Numbered from the stretch's first letter, positions 9,807 to 20,721 are shown. The stretch: 64,000 nucleotides of DNA from Ruminiclostridium cellobioparum DSM 1351 = ATCC 15832 (GCF_000621505.1 NZ_JHYD01000032.1:37153-101152), one strand, 5' to 3'. The notes: generated by a model not told the origin, from the letters alone. Numbers and translations are program-made.

Positions 9807-9836
9807 ATTATACCATTAACATTTATAACGAGGCAA
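9807..9836 (-). promoter_or_regulatory. Promoter of the ymdB-pgeF-lspA-rluD operon
   Basis: Minus strand TTGCCT (9831-9836), 18-bp spacer, extended -10 TGGTATAAT (TATAAT at 9807-9812). It falls between the rny terminator and ymdB. The remaining bases of the 9720-10028 gap show no other supported feature. Confidence 0.6.
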
Positions 9837-9965
9837 TAGATGTCCCTCGCCTCTTTGGGTTTCATATTTTCTCACTGTACAGTATGCCTGAAGATGCTGA
9901 TATTGATATTGGAAGTTGATGGAAAACTTTCAAAAGCCAGTTTAATACGCTATAGCCTGTCGCAC

Positions 9966-9997
9966 AAAAAGCGTGGAGGTTTCCCCCCACGCTTTTT
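9966..9997 (-). terminator. Intrinsic terminator after rny
   Basis: On the minus strand GCGTGGGGG and CCTCCACGC form a 9-bp stem (one G-U pair) with a short A-rich loop, then TTTTT. The A-tract on the other side makes it look bidirectional, but no plus-strand gene ends here. Confidence 0.85.
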
Positions 9998-10028
9998 CTG
10001 TTATAACCAACCTAAAGGTCCGTATAAA

Positions 10029-11603
10029 TTACTTAGCATATTCAATAGCTCTTGTTTCCCTGAGCAGAGTAACCTTTATCTGTCCGGGATATTCAAGTTC
10101 GTCTTCTATCTTTTTAACTATTTCTCTGGCTTTGAGTACGATATCTGCATCATTTACAACTTCAGGTTTTACCATGATTCTTATCTCTCTACCCGCCTGA
10201 ATTGCAAAACACTTTTCAACTCCTTCAAAAGAATTTGCAATTTCTTCAAGCTTCTCAAGACGTTTGATGTAGGATTCAAGAGTTTCTCTTCTGGCACCGG
10301 GTCTTGCAGCAGAAATTGAATCCGCAGCCTGCACCAGCACCGAAACTATACTTGTAGCCTCAACATCGCCGTGATGGGAAAGGATAGCATTTACAACATC
10401 AGCGCCCTCTTTATATTTCTTGGCTACATCGGCACCGATTGTAACGTGTGAGCCTTCAACCTCATGGTCGATAGCCTTACCAATGTCATGAAGCAAACCG
10501 GCTCTCTTTGCAAGAGGAACATCAACTCCCAGTTCAGCCGCCATTATTCCGGCCAAGTGAGATACCTCTATTGAATGGTTAAGTACGTTTTGTCCATAAC
10601 TAGTTCTGAATTTCAATTTACCCAGTAATCTTATAAGCTCAGGATGCAAACCGTGAACACCAGTTTCAAATGCGGCGTTGTCACCCTCCTGACGAATAGT
10701 GTTGTCAACTTCCTTTTTGGCCTTTTCAACCATTTCTTCAATCCTTGCAGGATGAATTCTACCGTCAAGTATAAGCTTTTCCAGTGTCAATCTTGCAACC
10801 TCTCTGCGTATCGGGTCAAACCCGGACAATATTACCGCTTCCGGTGTATCATCAATAATCAGGTCAATTCCTGTTAATGTCTCGAGAGTTCTGATATTTC
10901 TTCCCTCACGGCCAATTATTCTTCCCTTCATCTCATCATTCGGTAAAGGTACTACAGAAACTGTAGCTTCAGATACGTGATCGGCAGCGCACTTCTGAAT
11001 AGCAGTGGCCAGAATGTCCTTGGCCTTTCTGTCTGCTTCCTGCTTCGCGTTGGCCTCAATTTCCTTAATAAGAGCTGCCGCCTCATGTTTAACTTCATTT
11101 TCAATATTTCTGAGAAGGTACTCTTTTGCATCTTCTACAGATAAACCGGAGATTCTTTCAAGTTCCTCAGTCTGCTTTTTAACAAGCTCTTCTGAACGCT
11201 CCTGTAAAACCTCTATATCCTTGATTTTTTTGTTTAAAGCCTCGTCCTTATGTTCAAGGGCTTCAACCTTTTTGTCAAGGGTTTCTTCTTTCTGAACCAA
11301 TCTTCTTTCCTGCCTCTGAAATTCATTACGTCTTTCCTTGATATCTCTGTCGAGTTCAATTCTGCTCTTGTGAATTTCTTCCTTAGCTTCAAGAAGTGCT
11401 TCTCTCTTCTTACCTTCACCTTGCTTTAAAGCTTCTCCGACTATTCTTTGAGCTTCCTGCTCGGCACTTCCGATTGCGGCCTCAGCTTCTTTCTTTCTGG
11501 CCTCAAATCCTTTGTTAAAAGAGACTTTGTAAGATATAAATGAAGCAATTACTGCGATAACCAATCCACCACCGACTCCAATTAAAATGCTTGTAAGTTC
11601 GAT
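10029..11603 (-). CDS. rny: Ribonuclease Y (apparent ATC start)
   Basis: RNase Y is the membrane-anchored endoribonuclease that starts mRNA decay in Firmicutes. Domains in order: N-terminal transmembrane helix, long Lys/Glu coiled coil (about residues 35-210), KH domain with [10 protein letters not shown], then an HD domain with [12 protein letters not shown] and ILSHHGD. With the start chosen here the protein is 524 residues, close to the usual 520. The only strong ribosome site (GGAGGAGG at 11613-11620) points at codon ATC (11601-11603), which would encode [17 protein letters not shown], a full membrane helix. The first ordinary start is TTG at 11562-11564; it would cut the helix short. Both versions share the stop at 10029. 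Confidence 0.93.
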   Translation of the reverse strand: MELTSILIGVGGGLVIAVIASFISYKVSFNKGFEARKKEAEAAIGSAEQEAQRIVGEALKQGEGKKREALLEAKEEIHKSRIELDRDIKERRNEFQRQERRLVQKEETLDKKVEALEHKDEALNKKIKDIEVLQERSEELVKKQTEELERISGLSVEDAKEYLLRNIENEVKHEAAALIKEIEANAKQEADRKAKDILATAIQKCAADHVSEATVSVVPLPNDEMKGRIIGREGRNIRTLETLTGIDLIIDDTPEAVILSGFDPIRREVARLTLEKLILDGRIHPARIEEMVEKAKKEVDNTIRQEGDNAAFETGVHGLHPELIRLLGKLKFRTSYGQNVLNHSIEVSHLAGIMAAELGVDVPLAKRAGLLHDIGKAIDHEVEGSHVTIGADVAKKYKEGADVVNAILSHHGDVEATSIVSVLVQAADSISAARPGARRETLESYIKRLEKLEEIANSFEGVEKCFAIQAGREIRIMVKPEVVNDADIVLKAREIVKKIEDELEYPGQIKVTLLRETRAIEYAK

Positions 11604-11620
11604 TGTTACACACCTCCTCC

Positions 11621-12151
11621 TTATTCAGTTTTCAATGCTCAAATTTCAAAATTCATATTCAAAATAGTTAGTCAATTATAAACTTTGATGTTCAAAGTAT
11701 CATAGGAAATTGACTTATATGACTGGAAACAAGTCGGATAGGAAACTGGAAAATCCTTACTGCATTGCAGACAGTATGATCAAAAAACAAGCATTTATGC
11801 CTATGGCTATATTTGTACATTAAAAAATGTACACAAATTCGATATGAGATGTAAAACAAACCTGCATATATAAATTAGCCTAAAACAAGCTTATATTCAA
11901 TAAGTCATTAATCTGACAAATGTGTTTTCTGATATTAATTACCTTCTACAATACAACCAACTTACTTGCCATAATCAAGTTAATTTTAATCTTTTTTAAT
12001 TTTTATGTCAAGAATTAAAAATTTCATGGATTATTGCCGTGTTTTTTTGTGACATTTCACTAAAATTATAAATTAAAAATCCAAAATAATACGTAAAACT
12101 TAAGCAAAACCAATGCACAACCAAACACTTAACAAAGCACTTAACAAAACC
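11621..12151. other. AT-rich intergenic region between folD and rny
   Basis: About 530 bp with no supported gene. It must hold the rny promoter; a TATAAT on the minus strand at 11675-11680 is present, but its -35 is weak. An imperfect inverted repeat, TTTGTACATT and AATGTACACAAA around an AAAA loop, lies near 11811-11838. No terminator with a clear U-tract was found after folD. Confidence 0.5.
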
Positions 12152-13009
12152 TTAATATAAATTGTTTTGAAGCAAAGTAGCTTTTACCGTATTTTTCATC
12201 AGCATAGCCCTGGTCATGGGACCTACTCCTCCGGTAACTTTTGTTATTGCAGATGCAATTTCGGAAACCGTCTGAAACTGCACATCCCCTACCAGCTTGC
12301 CGTCTGCCCCTCTTGATACTCCTACGTCAATTACAACCGCACCCGGTTTGACATATTCGGGCTTTACAAATTCGGCCCTTCCGACAGCAACAACCAGAAT
12401 GTCCGCACTCTTGCAAACATCGGAAATATTGGCAGTTTTTGAATGGCATATGGTCACCGTGGCATTTTTTGCAAGAAGTAAAATAGCCTGCGGCTTTCCG
12501 ACAATATTACTTCTTCCCACCACAACACAATTCTTTCCGGCGATTTGAATACCATTCGCCTCCAGCAGTTCCACAACTCCGGCAGGAGTACACGGCAGGA
12601 ACTGCGGCCTGCCAATCATCAGATTGCCCACATTTACAGGGTGAAAGCAATCTGCATCCTTAAGAGGATTAATTGCCGCAATAACTCTATCCTCGTTAAT
12701 ATGTTTGGGTATGGGCAGCTGAACCAGTATACCGTTAACACTATAGTCATTGTTCAAGGTTTCGATCAATTCCAGCAGTTCATCCTCTGAAGTCGATGCA
12801 GGAAGTGCATATTCGAAGGATTTAATCCCGATCTCAGCACAGTCGTTTTTTTTATGATTTACATATACTCTTGAGGCGGGATCATCCCCCACTATTATTA
12901 CTGCAAGTCCGGTATTTATGCCCTTTTGCTTAAGCTCTTCAACTTTTTCCTTAAGCTCAGCTTTAACCTTTCCGGCGAGTTCCGTTCCATTTAATACCTT
13001 TGCCGACAT
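12152..13009 (-). CDS. folD: Methylenetetrahydrofolate dehydrogenase / cyclohydrolase
   Basis: This bifunctional cytoplasmic enzyme interconverts 5,10-methylene-THF, 5,10-methenyl-THF and 10-formyl-THF using NADP. The 285-residue protein has the substrate Tyr/Lys pair in YVNHKK (about residues 49-53), ILVQLPIPKH, the PCTPAG loop, and the Rossmann-fold signature VVGRSNIVGKP. The C-terminus GGVGPMTRAMLMKNT is conserved. The ATG has GAGAGG upstream. It has its own promoter at 13095-13123 and so is not dependent on the radical SAM gene before it. Confidence 0.96.
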   Translation of the reverse strand: MSAKVLNGTELAGKVKAELKEKVEELKQKGINTGLAVIIVGDDPASRVYVNHKKNDCAEIGIKSFEYALPASTSEDELLELIETLNNDYSVNGILVQLPIPKHINEDRVIAAINPLKDADCFHPVNVGNLMIGRPQFLPCTPAGVVELLEANGIQIAGKNCVVVGRSNIVGKPQAILLLAKNATVTICHSKTANISDVCKSADILVVAVGRAEFVKPEYVKPGAVVIDVGVSRGADGKLVGDVQFQTVSEIASAITKVTGGVGPMTRAMLMKNTVKATLLQNNLY

Positions 13010-13094
13010 AAAAATATTCCTCTCTTTTGTAATTTACAATCTGAATGCAATCTGAATGGAAAGTGCCAGAATAATCCAAACAGATCCTCTATAT

Positions 13095-13123
13095 ATTTTA
13101 TTTTAAGGATTTTTAGTTGTCAA
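13095..13123 (-). promoter_or_regulatory. Promoter of folD
   Basis: Minus strand TTGACA (13118-13123), 17-bp spacer, TAAAAT (13095-13100), about 85 bp before the folD start. Confidence 0.72.
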
Positions 13124-13139
13124 TTTATTTAAAATTGTA

Positions 13140-15233
13140 TTATCGGCCCTTCCTCTTTTTGTCAGCAGTCTTTCGGCCGGGCGATGAGGGATTTCTGTCA
13201 GTATTCCGGTTTCGGTTTTTTATTGACTTCTCATTGCCGGCCGACAACTTTTTACTTCCGGAAGCCGCTTTATTGCCTCCCGACTTGGGAGTGTCAGCTG
13301 CCGGTCTTCTGCCGGATGGCTTTTTTTCAAATGACTTTTTGCCCGATGAACTCTTGTATGACGGCTTTTTACCGGCAGGTTTCCCATCTGCTGCTTCAAA
13401 TTTCATACCTTTCAGCGGTTTAACCAGACAGTTTGGCCCAAAGCCTATCAAATCCTCTCTATGGGCTTCTTTGAGAGCTTCAATAACAAGGTGATAATTT
13501 TCTTTTCTCCTGTACTGCAACAAAGCCCTCTGCATGGCCTTTTCCTTTGGAGCTCTCGGAACGTATACCTTTTTCATATTTCTTGGGTCATAACCTGTAT
13601 GGAACATGCAGGTGGACAATGTTCCCGGCGTCGGATAAAAATCCTGCACCTGTTCGGGATTAATTCCATGTTCCTTCAAATATTCCGCCAGTTCAACCGC
13701 AGCATTCAAATCACTGCCGGGATGGCTTGAAATCAGGTATGGGACCAGGTATTGCTCTTTATTTATTTTTCTGTTGATATTGTAAAATTTCTTTACAAAC
13801 CTGTCATAAAGCTGACGGTCAGGCTTGCCCATCTTTTCAAGGACTCTGTCAACCACGTGTTCCGGAGCAACTTTCAGCTGCCCGCTGACATGATGCTCGC
13901 AAAGCTCGGTAAAAAAGTCATCGTTTTTATCCAGCATCAGATAATCATACCTGATTCCTGAGCGAATAAATACCTTTTTCACTTCGGGAAGTGCTCTCAG
14001 CTTTCTCAGCAGGTCCAGATACTCCGAATGATCCACTATCAGATTTTTACATGGAGTCGGGTGCAGACACTGCCTGTCTTTGCAAACTCCATGCTTAACC
14101 TGCTTCTCACAGGCTATGCTCCTGAAATTTGCCGTCGGTCCGCCCACATCATGAATGTAGCCCTTAAAGCCTTCGGTCCAGATAAGTTTTTTTGCCTCAT
14201 TCATAACCGACGCCTGACTGCGCTTTTGAATAACTCTGCCCTGATGAAAATTAAGAGCACAGAAGGAACAGCCCCCATAACAGCCCCTATGGCTGGTTAT
14301 GCTGAATTCAACTTCGGATATGGCAGGTATCCCCCCAAATTTTTTATATTCAGGATGATAGGTTCTTTCGTAGGGCAGCGCATATACCCTGTCCAGCTCT
14401 GAAACAGACATGGGTAAAGAAGGAGGATTTTGCACAAGGTATCTGTCTCCGTGCATTTGAACCAGAATCCTGCCGCTGACGGCATCCTGCTCATTGTACT
14501 GTATTTTGAATGCTTCGGCATAGGTTTTCTTGTCTTCTGCCGCCTCTTCAAAAGAAGGCAGTACTGCCACTGTCTTCGAACCATTCGAATCCAGGGCATT
14601 TTTTATTTCGGCAGGCAGTTCATCATAAGAGGCCAGGTAGCAGCATCCCCTTGTATGCTTTATACTGGCGACAGGAACATCTTTCCTTAAAAGTTTCGCA
14701 ATTTCAACAATTGGTTTTTCGCCCATTCCATATGATAAAATGTCTGCCTTGGAATCAACCAGAATAGATCTTCTGACCTTATCATCCCAGTAGTCATAAT
14801 GTGCAAATCTTCTGAGACTGGCCTCAATTCCCCCTATTATAACCGGCGTATCCTTAAAGATTTCCTTGATTTTATTGGCATAAACTATAACAGCCCTATC
14901 CGGCCTGAAACCGGCCTTCCCGCCCGGCGAGTACAGATCGCCGGATCTTTTCTTTTTACCGGCGGTATAGTGATTGACCATTGAATCTATAACACCTGAT
15001 GAGATAAGAACTCCGTATTTAGGACGTCCTAACCTCTTGAAGTCCTCACTCTTTTTCCAGTCGGGCTGTGCTATAATTCCAACTTTAAAGCCCTCACTTT
15101 CCAATACTCTCATTATTATTGCATGACCAAAGCTGGGATGATCAACATATGCATCTCCGCTTATATATAAAAAATCCAGCTGTTCCCAGCCTCTCTCATT
15201 CATATCCTCAAAGCTTACAGGTAAAAAAGCCAT
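13140..15233 (-). CDS. YgiQ-family radical SAM protein with basic C-terminal tail
   Basis: A 697-residue member of the YgiQ (UPF0313) family. Residues about 20-300 form the N-terminal domain ([25 protein letters not shown]). The radical SAM domain has its cluster-binding motif CYGGCSFC near residue 320, after SITSHRG. The final ~90 residues are rich in Lys, Ser, Pro and Gly and look disordered; this tail may bind nucleic acid, but that is inference. The biochemical role of YgiQ proteins is unknown; a modification reaction is likely from the class. The ATG at 15231-15233 has AAGGA upstream. A promoter lies at 15301-15328. Confidence 0.92.
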   Translation of the reverse strand: MAFLPVSFEDMNERGWEQLDFLYISGDAYVDHPSFGHAIIMRVLESEGFKVGIIAQPDWKKSEDFKRLGRPKYGVLISSGVIDSMVNHYTAGKKKRSGDLYSPGGKAGFRPDRAVIVYANKIKEIFKDTPVIIGGIEASLRRFAHYDYWDDKVRRSILVDSKADILSYGMGEKPIVEIAKLLRKDVPVASIKHTRGCCYLASYDELPAEIKNALDSNGSKTVAVLPSFEEAAEDKKTYAEAFKIQYNEQDAVSGRILVQMHGDRYLVQNPPSLPMSVSELDRVYALPYERTYHPEYKKFGGIPAISEVEFSITSHRGCYGGCSFCALNFHQGRVIQKRSQASVMNEAKKLIWTEGFKGYIHDVGGPTANFRSIACEKQVKHGVCKDRQCLHPTPCKNLIVDHSEYLDLLRKLRALPEVKKVFIRSGIRYDYLMLDKNDDFFTELCEHHVSGQLKVAPEHVVDRVLEKMGKPDRQLYDRFVKKFYNINRKINKEQYLVPYLISSHPGSDLNAAVELAEYLKEHGINPEQVQDFYPTPGTLSTCMFHTGYDPRNMKKVYVPRAPKEKAMQRALLQYRRKENYHLVIEALKEAHREDLIGFGPNCLVKPLKGMKFEAADGKPAGKKPSYKSSSGKKSFEKKPSGRRPAADTPKSGGNKAASGSKKLSAGNEKSIKNRNRNTDRNPSSPGRKTADKKRKGR

Positions 15234-15300
15234 CTATATCGTCCTTTTCAAAAAATTTAACCGAAGTAAATACTGAACAAAGCAAATATGAATCAGTATT

Positions 15301-15328
15301 ATTCTAGCACAAAAAAGAAAGCAGTAAA
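15301..15328 (-). promoter_or_regulatory. Promoter of the ygiQ-like gene
   Basis: Minus strand TTTACT (15323-15328), 16-bp spacer, extended -10 TGCTAGAAT (TAGAAT at 15301-15306), about 70 bp before the start codon. Confidence 0.5.
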
Positions 15329-15360
15329 CTACATTAAACGCAAAGTTGATTCACAACATC

Positions 15361-15404
15361 AAAAAACCGGCTTCCGACTTAATAACCTGAGCTCGGGAAA
15401 CCGG
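15361..15404 (-). terminator. Intrinsic terminator after the coiled-coil repeat gene
   Basis: On the minus strand CCGGTTTCCCGA and TCGGAAGCCGG pair (one bulged C, one G-U pair), followed by TTTTTT. It lies about 45 bp after the stop of the repeat protein and just upstream of the ygiQ-like promoter. Confidence 0.7.
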
Positions 15405-15450
15405 CGTTATAGTTTTTTTAATTTTATTCAATACTGCAATTTATACTATA

Positions 15451-16077
15451 TTACTTTACTCGTTTAAGTATTGTATCATGCTCATTTAGCTTGGCATCAA
15501 CCCCAATTACATAGCCTTTGACAATAACCATATCTTTTTCCAGGTTTACAACCCTCCTGTCAATGGAATCCAGTTTGTAATCCATGGCATCAAATCTTTT
15601 ATCCATTGAGTCAAATCTTCCGTCCATGGCATCGAGCCTTTTATCCATTGAGTCAAATCTTCCGTCCATGGCATCGAGCCTTTTATCCATTGAGTCAAAT
15701 CTTCCGTCCATGGCATCGAGCCTTTTATCCATTGAGTCAAATCTTCCGTCCATGGCATCGAGCCTTTTATCCATTGAGTCAAATCTTCCGTCCATGGCAT
15801 CGAGCCTTTTATCCATTGAGCTAACTTTCTTGTCAAGTATGCTAAACTTGATTTCAAGTGTGTCAACCTTTTGTTCAAGTTTGTCAAACCTTTTTTCAAG
15901 TGAGTCCATCTTGTTATTTAAAACATCATGGCCTTCTGCAACAACCTTTATCTTACTATCAAGATCTTCCAGAATAACTTTTACTTCATTAATTTTCTGA
16001 TCAAATTTCTTTTCAACCTTGTCAATACTTTGATCAAACATATCTTTTATTGCCAGTAACATTTCGTCATTACCCAT
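15451..16077 (-). CDS. Coiled-coil protein with five exact 14-residue repeats
   Basis: I do not recognise the family. The 208-residue protein has no signal peptide or membrane span and is almost entirely predicted coiled coil. The centre holds five identical copies of MDKRLDAMDGRFDS plus a sixth diverged copy, each being two heptads with Met at one core position and Leu/Phe at the other. The flanks show the same heptad pattern in older, diverged form (KMDSLEKRFDKLEQKVDTLE). The repeats are identical at DNA level too (15601-15810). The start ATG follows GGGAGAG. It is bounded by its own promoter and terminator and so is a single-gene unit. A structural or scaffold role is possible, not shown. 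Confidence 0.8.
   Translation of the reverse strand: MGNDEMLLAIKDMFDQSIDKVEKKFDQKINEVKVILEDLDSKIKVVAEGHDVLNNKMDSLEKRFDKLEQKVDTLEIKFSILDKKVSSMDKRLDAMDGRFDSMDKRLDAMDGRFDSMDKRLDAMDGRFDSMDKRLDAMDGRFDSMDKRLDAMDGRFDSMDKRFDAMDYKLDSIDRRVVNLEKDMVIVKGYVIGVDAKLNEHDTILKRVK
15601..15810. repeat. Five exact 42-bp tandem repeats inside a coding region
   Basis: Units at 15601-15642, 15643-15684, 15685-15726, 15727-15768 and 15769-15810 are identical on inspection. Degenerate partial units flank both sides. The unit length is a multiple of 3 and of 21, so copy gain or loss keeps both the reading frame and the heptad phase. Confidence 0.95.
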
Positions 16078-16124
16078 GTAACTCTCCCATCCCGCTGATG
16101 CAGCAACACAAATATAACAGGTTC

Positions 16125-16152
16125 ATTATAACATAAAAGTTATTGTTTGAAA
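16125..16152 (-). promoter_or_regulatory. Promoter of the coiled-coil repeat gene
   Basis: Minus strand TTTCAA (16147-16152), 16-bp spacer, TATAAT (16125-16130), about 50 bp before the start codon. The -35 is only a partial match. Confidence 0.42.
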
Positions 16153-16186
16153 ATGGTAAAAATCAGACTATTTTTTCAGGTATCCG

Positions 16187-17971
16187 CTAGTTTTCTTCCA
16201 GCATCAGCAGCTGCCCCTGCAAGAAGTCAAAAACATTGTTTACATATACCTGCTGTTTGATGTCAGGGTTTATGCTTATTGCCTTTTTCAGATTATCCAT
16301 GGCAATGTCCTGTTTTTTCATCAGTGCGTATACTGCAGCTATATTATAATAAATCTCGGCTTCGCTCATATTCTGATCCAGAGCCCTGCCATACGCTTTT
16401 ATGGCTTCGTCATATTTCTTTGCTTCGGTAAGCGATGCACCCAGATAATAATAAACATCCGTATCTCCCGGATTCTTTTCTATGGCACGCCTGAACACAT
16501 CTGCAGCATCCTGGTATCTCCTCAGATCAAACAGTACCACACCCATGTTGTAATATAACCCGCCGTTGTCGGAACAGGCTTTGATACCATTTGTATAGGT
16601 GGCCAGAGCTTCCATTGGACTCTGGATTTTTGAAAACAATATTCCCAGATTATTATATGCATCAACAAAGTCTATTTTAATAAGAATTGCACTTTTATAT
16701 AGATCAATGGCCTTATCATACTCTCCCATATCCTCATACACCAAAGCCAGGTTAAAAAGGCAGTTATGGCTGTCAGGATTCAGCTCCAGCGCTCTTTTAT
16801 ACTCAAGAACAGCCCTGTCAGGCTCCTTTAACCTGAAATAGCAGCCGGCCAGATTGTAATGTCCCGAATAATCCGTTTCATTAATGGCTATATAGCTTTT
16901 ATATACCTTAGCAGCCTGCTCATAGTTCTTCCGGGCCATCAAGAGTTTGCCGAGTTCGGCATATCCCTCGGATTTTTCGGGGGAAAGCTTAATGCATTTT
17001 CTGAAGCAGGTCTCTGCCTGACCCATATCCTCCAACTCCATGAACAATTTTCCCAACAGCAGAGAAATAACGTAGTTATTGCCGTCTTTTTCAAGAATAT
17101 CTTCATAATACTTAACGGCCTCGATTTTGTTGCCCCTCTCTGAGAATATCCTTCCTATACCCTCTTTTGCTATATTGAAGCCCGGGTTTATTTCAAGAGC
17201 CTTTTGGAAATTTTCAAGGGCAAAATCAAGCTTTCCCATGTTCAGATAAGTTACACCGATATTGTAATAAACCAGATATTGTTTTGATTGAATTTTACTG
17301 ATAACTTCGGAATTGGAAGAATTATGCGCTGCCTTTTTCAACTGTTCGATAAGCTGTCCGTTAAGTTCAAGCACTTTTCTGTAGTAGCCCTGTGCCTCAC
17401 TGTACATACCTTTTTTAAAAGTTGCATTGGCATAACTGAAGTAGAGATTTGATGAAGAACCCACTAAAGCTATCAAATTGCCGTAAAGCTCACAGGCATC
17501 GTCAAAATTGCCGTCGCTGTACAAGTGCTCGGCCTGTACAAGCTTTTTCCTGATGCCCTTGAAAAGTTCTTCCTTAATGAACCCCAGTTCGGAAATTGTG
17601 TCGTTTACAAAGGTTTCGTCACTGATCACACTCATAATCTCGGCAGCATCTTCATTTCTATCGGCCGTGTTCTGATCCACTGTGATAAAGCCCTCAAAGC
17701 TTCCCTTTTCTTTAATTTTCCTTATCATTGAACGATAATCGGATGCAATTAATAAACAGGGCAAAACCACTCCGCAAAACAGATAAAACAGTTCAACATT
17801 ATTGCTGGTTTGAACCTGATTGATCAGGGACAGTACAACTATTGTCAGAGCAGAAAGCTGAAGTGTAAAGGAAACAAGAGTAACAAGGCTTTTTGTTTTG
17901 AGAAGCCTGTAAAAAACATAAACCAGCAGCACAACTAAAATAACCATGTTAAATGCAGTTAAAAGAAACAT
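16187..17971 (-). CDS. Membrane-anchored TPR-repeat protein
   Basis: A 594-residue protein. The first ~85 residues hold three hydrophobic spans (MFLLTAFNMVILVVLLVYVF, then two more), placing the rest on one side of the membrane. A linker of about 60 residues follows, then at least ten tetratricopeptide repeats with the usual pattern, for example YYNIGVTYLNMGKLDFALEN, ending at a short acidic tail. TPRs bind other proteins, so a scaffold role is likely; the partners are unknown. The ATG at 17969-17971 is chosen because GGGGG lies six bases upstream; the frame is open for 11 more codons. It follows ftsK by about 165 bp. Confidence 0.85.
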   Translation of the reverse strand: MFLLTAFNMVILVVLLVYVFYRLLKTKSLVTLVSFTLQLSALTIVVLSLINQVQTSNNVELFYLFCGVVLPCLLIASDYRSMIRKIKEKGSFEGFITVDQNTADRNEDAAEIMSVISDETFVNDTISELGFIKEELFKGIRKKLVQAEHLYSDGNFDDACELYGNLIALVGSSSNLYFSYANATFKKGMYSEAQGYYRKVLELNGQLIEQLKKAAHNSSNSEVISKIQSKQYLVYYNIGVTYLNMGKLDFALENFQKALEINPGFNIAKEGIGRIFSERGNKIEAVKYYEDILEKDGNNYVISLLLGKLFMELEDMGQAETCFRKCIKLSPEKSEGYAELGKLLMARKNYEQAAKVYKSYIAINETDYSGHYNLAGCYFRLKEPDRAVLEYKRALELNPDSHNCLFNLALVYEDMGEYDKAIDLYKSAILIKIDFVDAYNNLGILFSKIQSPMEALATYTNGIKACSDNGGLYYNMGVVLFDLRRYQDAADVFRRAIEKNPGDTDVYYYLGASLTEAKKYDEAIKAYGRALDQNMSEAEIYYNIAAVYALMKKQDIAMDNLKKAISINPDIKQQVYVNNVFDFLQGQLLMLEEN

Positions 17972-18135
17972 ACATGCACCCCCGCGTATTTCCGGCCGGG
18001 TCATTGCTGAAAACAGGCAAAGCAGCCCTATATTTTCACCTGTACCCCAATCCGAATCTTTTGCAAATTAATATTTAATACCTTTTTTGTATTATATTAA
18101 ATAGTCCAGACAATTATTAACCCAGGGAAATATAA

Positions 18136-20721
18136 TTATTGCTGCTTGGCATTCTGTTTGTCTTTTTCATTCATCTGCATCTCCATCCACTGCTGTTTTG
18201 AAATGAGAACCTGCCTTGGCTTGCTGCCTTCAAACCGGCCGACGATGTTTCTCGCTTCCATCTGGTCTACGATTCTGGCAGCTCTGGAATAACCCACCTT
18301 GAACTTTCTCTGCACCAGTGAAACAGAAGCCTGTCCTGCATCAACCACCATATCGATGGCCTGATTCAGCAATTCGTCATTGTCGCCTGAACTGTCTTCA
18401 TTTCCTGCGCTGTGGTCATTTATTTTTTCAATAATATTCTCGTCATAGTTTGAATAGCCCTGGGTCTTTATGAACTCAACCACCTTTTCAACCTCACTGT
18501 CCGAGACGAAGGAACCCTTAACACGCAGAGGTTTTGGCTCCCCAACCGGATAAAACAGCATATCCCCTCTGCCAAGCAGCTTCTCGGCTCCGCTCATATC
18601 CAGTATGGTTCTGGAATCCACCTGCGACGACACCGCAAAGGATATTCTGGACGGTATATTGGCCTTTATTACTCCTGTTATGACATCCACAGACGGCCTC
18701 TGCGTCGCTATAACAAGGTGCATGCCTGCTGCCCTGGCCATCTGTGCCAAACGGCATATTGCATCCTCCACGTCGTTGGGAGCAACCATCATAAGGTCTG
18801 CAAGCTCATCAACAATAATTACTATCTGAGGCAATATGCCGGGCTCATCGTTTGCTTTCAGCATGGCATTATAACCCTTTAAATCCCTGACACCCTTGTC
18901 GGCAAAGAGCTTATATCTGTTGACCATTTCCTGTACCGCCCAGTTCAAGGCCCCAGCGGCCTTTTTGGGGTCAGTGACGACAGGTATCAGCAAATGGGGG
19001 ATACCATTGTAAATTCCCAGCTCAACTACCTTTGGGTCAACCATAAGCAGCTTTACCTCTTCAGGTGAAGCTTTAAATAAAATACTCATTATAAGGCTGT
19101 TTATACATACACTCTTACCCGAACCGGTAGCTCCTGCAACAAGCAGGTGAGGCATTTTGCCGATGTCGGCCACAACTGTTTCTCCCGAGATATCCTTACC
19201 CACCGAAAAGGCCAGTTTTGACGAATGGTTTGCAAACTCCTTCGATTCCAGAATGTCCTTTAACAATACCGCAGACATTTCCTTGTTGGGAACTTCTATC
19301 CCCACTGCCGCCTTTCCCGGAATAGGTGCCTCGATCCTGACCCCGGCTGCCGCCAGATTCAGTGCTATGTCATCCGACAAGTTCACTATTTTACTGACCT
19401 TGACTCCGGGGCTTGGCTGGATTTCATACCTGGTGACAGCCGGACCGCGGCTGATGTTGATCACCCTTGCCTCGACACCGAAACTTTTCAAGGTATCCTC
19501 AAGCTTTTTCGCACCTTCTAGGGCAGTGTTTTTCAATGCCTTTACATTGGTGGCGTCGTCCTTGCTCTCATCCAGAAGGTCCAGTGACGGATAATTGTAA
19601 ATAAGCGGTTTAGTCTGCTCCTGCTGCGGTATGACTATATCCCCGCCGTCATCAGGGTTGCTGCCGGTTCCGGAGTTGGCAGCATCCCGTTTTGCTCCCT
19701 GGGTTCCATTCATATTGCCATGTCCGGCCGATTGATTTTCCGATACTCCTGAATTTACTATGCCAAGGTCCTGTTCAGCTTCAGCCAGACCCTCGGGTGA
19801 AATCCCCAGGCCTTTTATATCAGCTACCACCAAATCTTCAGCAATATCGTCATTGAAACCGGTAAGCCCCACAGTGAAATCCTCTTCCGGCACAACGGCT
19901 GCATTGGCCGTATCTTCCGGATCAGCCGCTGCCGCAGCTTCATCCTCCCCGCTCCTGCCCAGCTTTTTGGGAGCTTTGTTTGCCCTGTTCTCTCTCTCGA
20001 TTTTAAAGTTGATTATTTTACGCTTCCCGCCTTCCGACGCCTCATCATCCGCCTCTGCTTCTCCGTTTTCAAGTGCGGCTTCCCTTTCCTTCTGTCTCTC
20101 AGCCTTCTTTATTTTTCTTGTTTCATTTGCAGCTTTGAACCTTTTTGATAAAAAAGCCGAGAGGTTTCCAAGAAATGCCGCCATTGAAACATTTGTTAGA
20201 AGGATTATATCTATTACGGATATTGTTGTGAGAATGATAATGGTCCCCAATATCTGAAAAGTCATCAGAAACGGCAGTGTGACAAGTCCTCCCAGAAGTC
20301 CTCCGCCGCTTATTTTAGTACCCTGGGTGTAGAACTCCTTAAGGCTGGCGTAAAAAGACCTGCCGGCATACTCATCATATTCGAACCCGGCCACCTGGAT
20401 ATACGACGACAAAAGTACAATAAAAATGCTCAGATAAATAACCCTAAGCTTAAAGATATGGGAGTCTTTCTTAAAAATCATGGCAGCTCCGTAAACGATA
20501 AGAATTACCGGAACTGCAAAAGCAGGCGCACCTAAAAAACCCAGAAGAATATTAGTAACGGCTTTTCCGAAAACACCCATTGATTTGCTGAATATAAAAC
20601 TGAAAAGTGCCAAAACACCAAAGGCAAAAAGCACCAGGCCTAAAATTTCATTCCTGTACTTTGAAAAACCGCTTTCAACTCTCCTGTATTTTTTCTTCTT
20701 TTGAACCTTTTTGACTTTCAA
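18136..20721 (-). CDS. DNA translocase FtsK/SpoIIIE
   Basis: This ATP-driven pump moves chromosome ends through the closing division or sporulation septum. The 861-residue protein has a basic start, about four membrane spans (residues 25-190), a low-complexity Ala/Glu/Gly linker (about 200-385), and the motor domain. [10 protein letters not shown] is Walker [12 protein letters not shown] is Walker B, and [13 protein letters not shown] is conserved between them. The C-terminal winged-helix gamma domain ([20 protein letters not shown]) recognises orienting DNA sites. The TTG at 20719-20721 is favoured because GAGGGG is 8 bases upstream; a GTG three codons earlier is too close. FtsK and SpoIIIE cannot be separated by sequence here. 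Confidence 0.95.
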   Translation of the reverse strand: MKVKKVQKKKKYRRVESGFSKYRNEILGLVLFAFGVLALFSFIFSKSMGVFGKAVTNILLGFLGAPAFAVPVILIVYGAAMIFKKDSHIFKLRVIYLSIFIVLLSSYIQVAGFEYDEYAGRSFYASLKEFYTQGTKISGGGLLGGLVTLPFLMTFQILGTIIILTTISVIDIILLTNVSMAAFLGNLSAFLSKRFKAANETRKIKKAERQKEREAALENGEAEADDEASEGGKRKIINFKIERENRANKAPKKLGRSGEDEAAAAADPEDTANAAVVPEEDFTVGLTGFNDDIAEDLVVADIKGLGISPEGLAEAEQDLGIVNSGVSENQSAGHGNMNGTQGAKRDAANSGTGSNPDDGGDIVIPQQEQTKPLIYNYPSLDLLDESKDDATNVKALKNTALEGAKKLEDTLKSFGVEARVINISRGPAVTRYEIQPSPGVKVSKIVNLSDDIALNLAAAGVRIEAPIPGKAAVGIEVPNKEMSAVLLKDILESKEFANHSSKLAFSVGKDISGETVVADIGKMPHLLVAGATGSGKSVCINSLIMSILFKASPEEVKLLMVDPKVVELGIYNGIPHLLIPVVTDPKKAAGALNWAVQEMVNRYKLFADKGVRDLKGYNAMLKANDEPGILPQIVIIVDELADLMMVAPNDVEDAICRLAQMARAAGMHLVIATQRPSVDVITGVIKANIPSRISFAVSSQVDSRTILDMSGAEKLLGRGDMLFYPVGEPKPLRVKGSFVSDSEVEKVVEFIKTQGYSNYDENIIEKINDHSAGNEDSSGDNDELLNQAIDMVVDAGQASVSLVQRKFKVGYSRAARIVDQMEARNIVGRFEGSKPRQVLISKQQWMEMQMNEKDKQNAKQQ

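Noticed and set aside
9840..10319. Plus-strand 159-codon frame over the rny 3' end
   Set aside because: It crosses the rny terminator and the rny coding end, with no ribosome site and no similarity.
15601..15810. Possible CRISPR array
   Set aside because: The 42-bp units are directly adjacent with no spacers and lie inside a coding frame.
15546..15899. Alternative long frames through the 42-bp repeats on both strands
   Set aside because: They arise because the repeat unit is a multiple of three; only the 15451-16077 frame has a ribosome site, promoter and coiled-coil logic.
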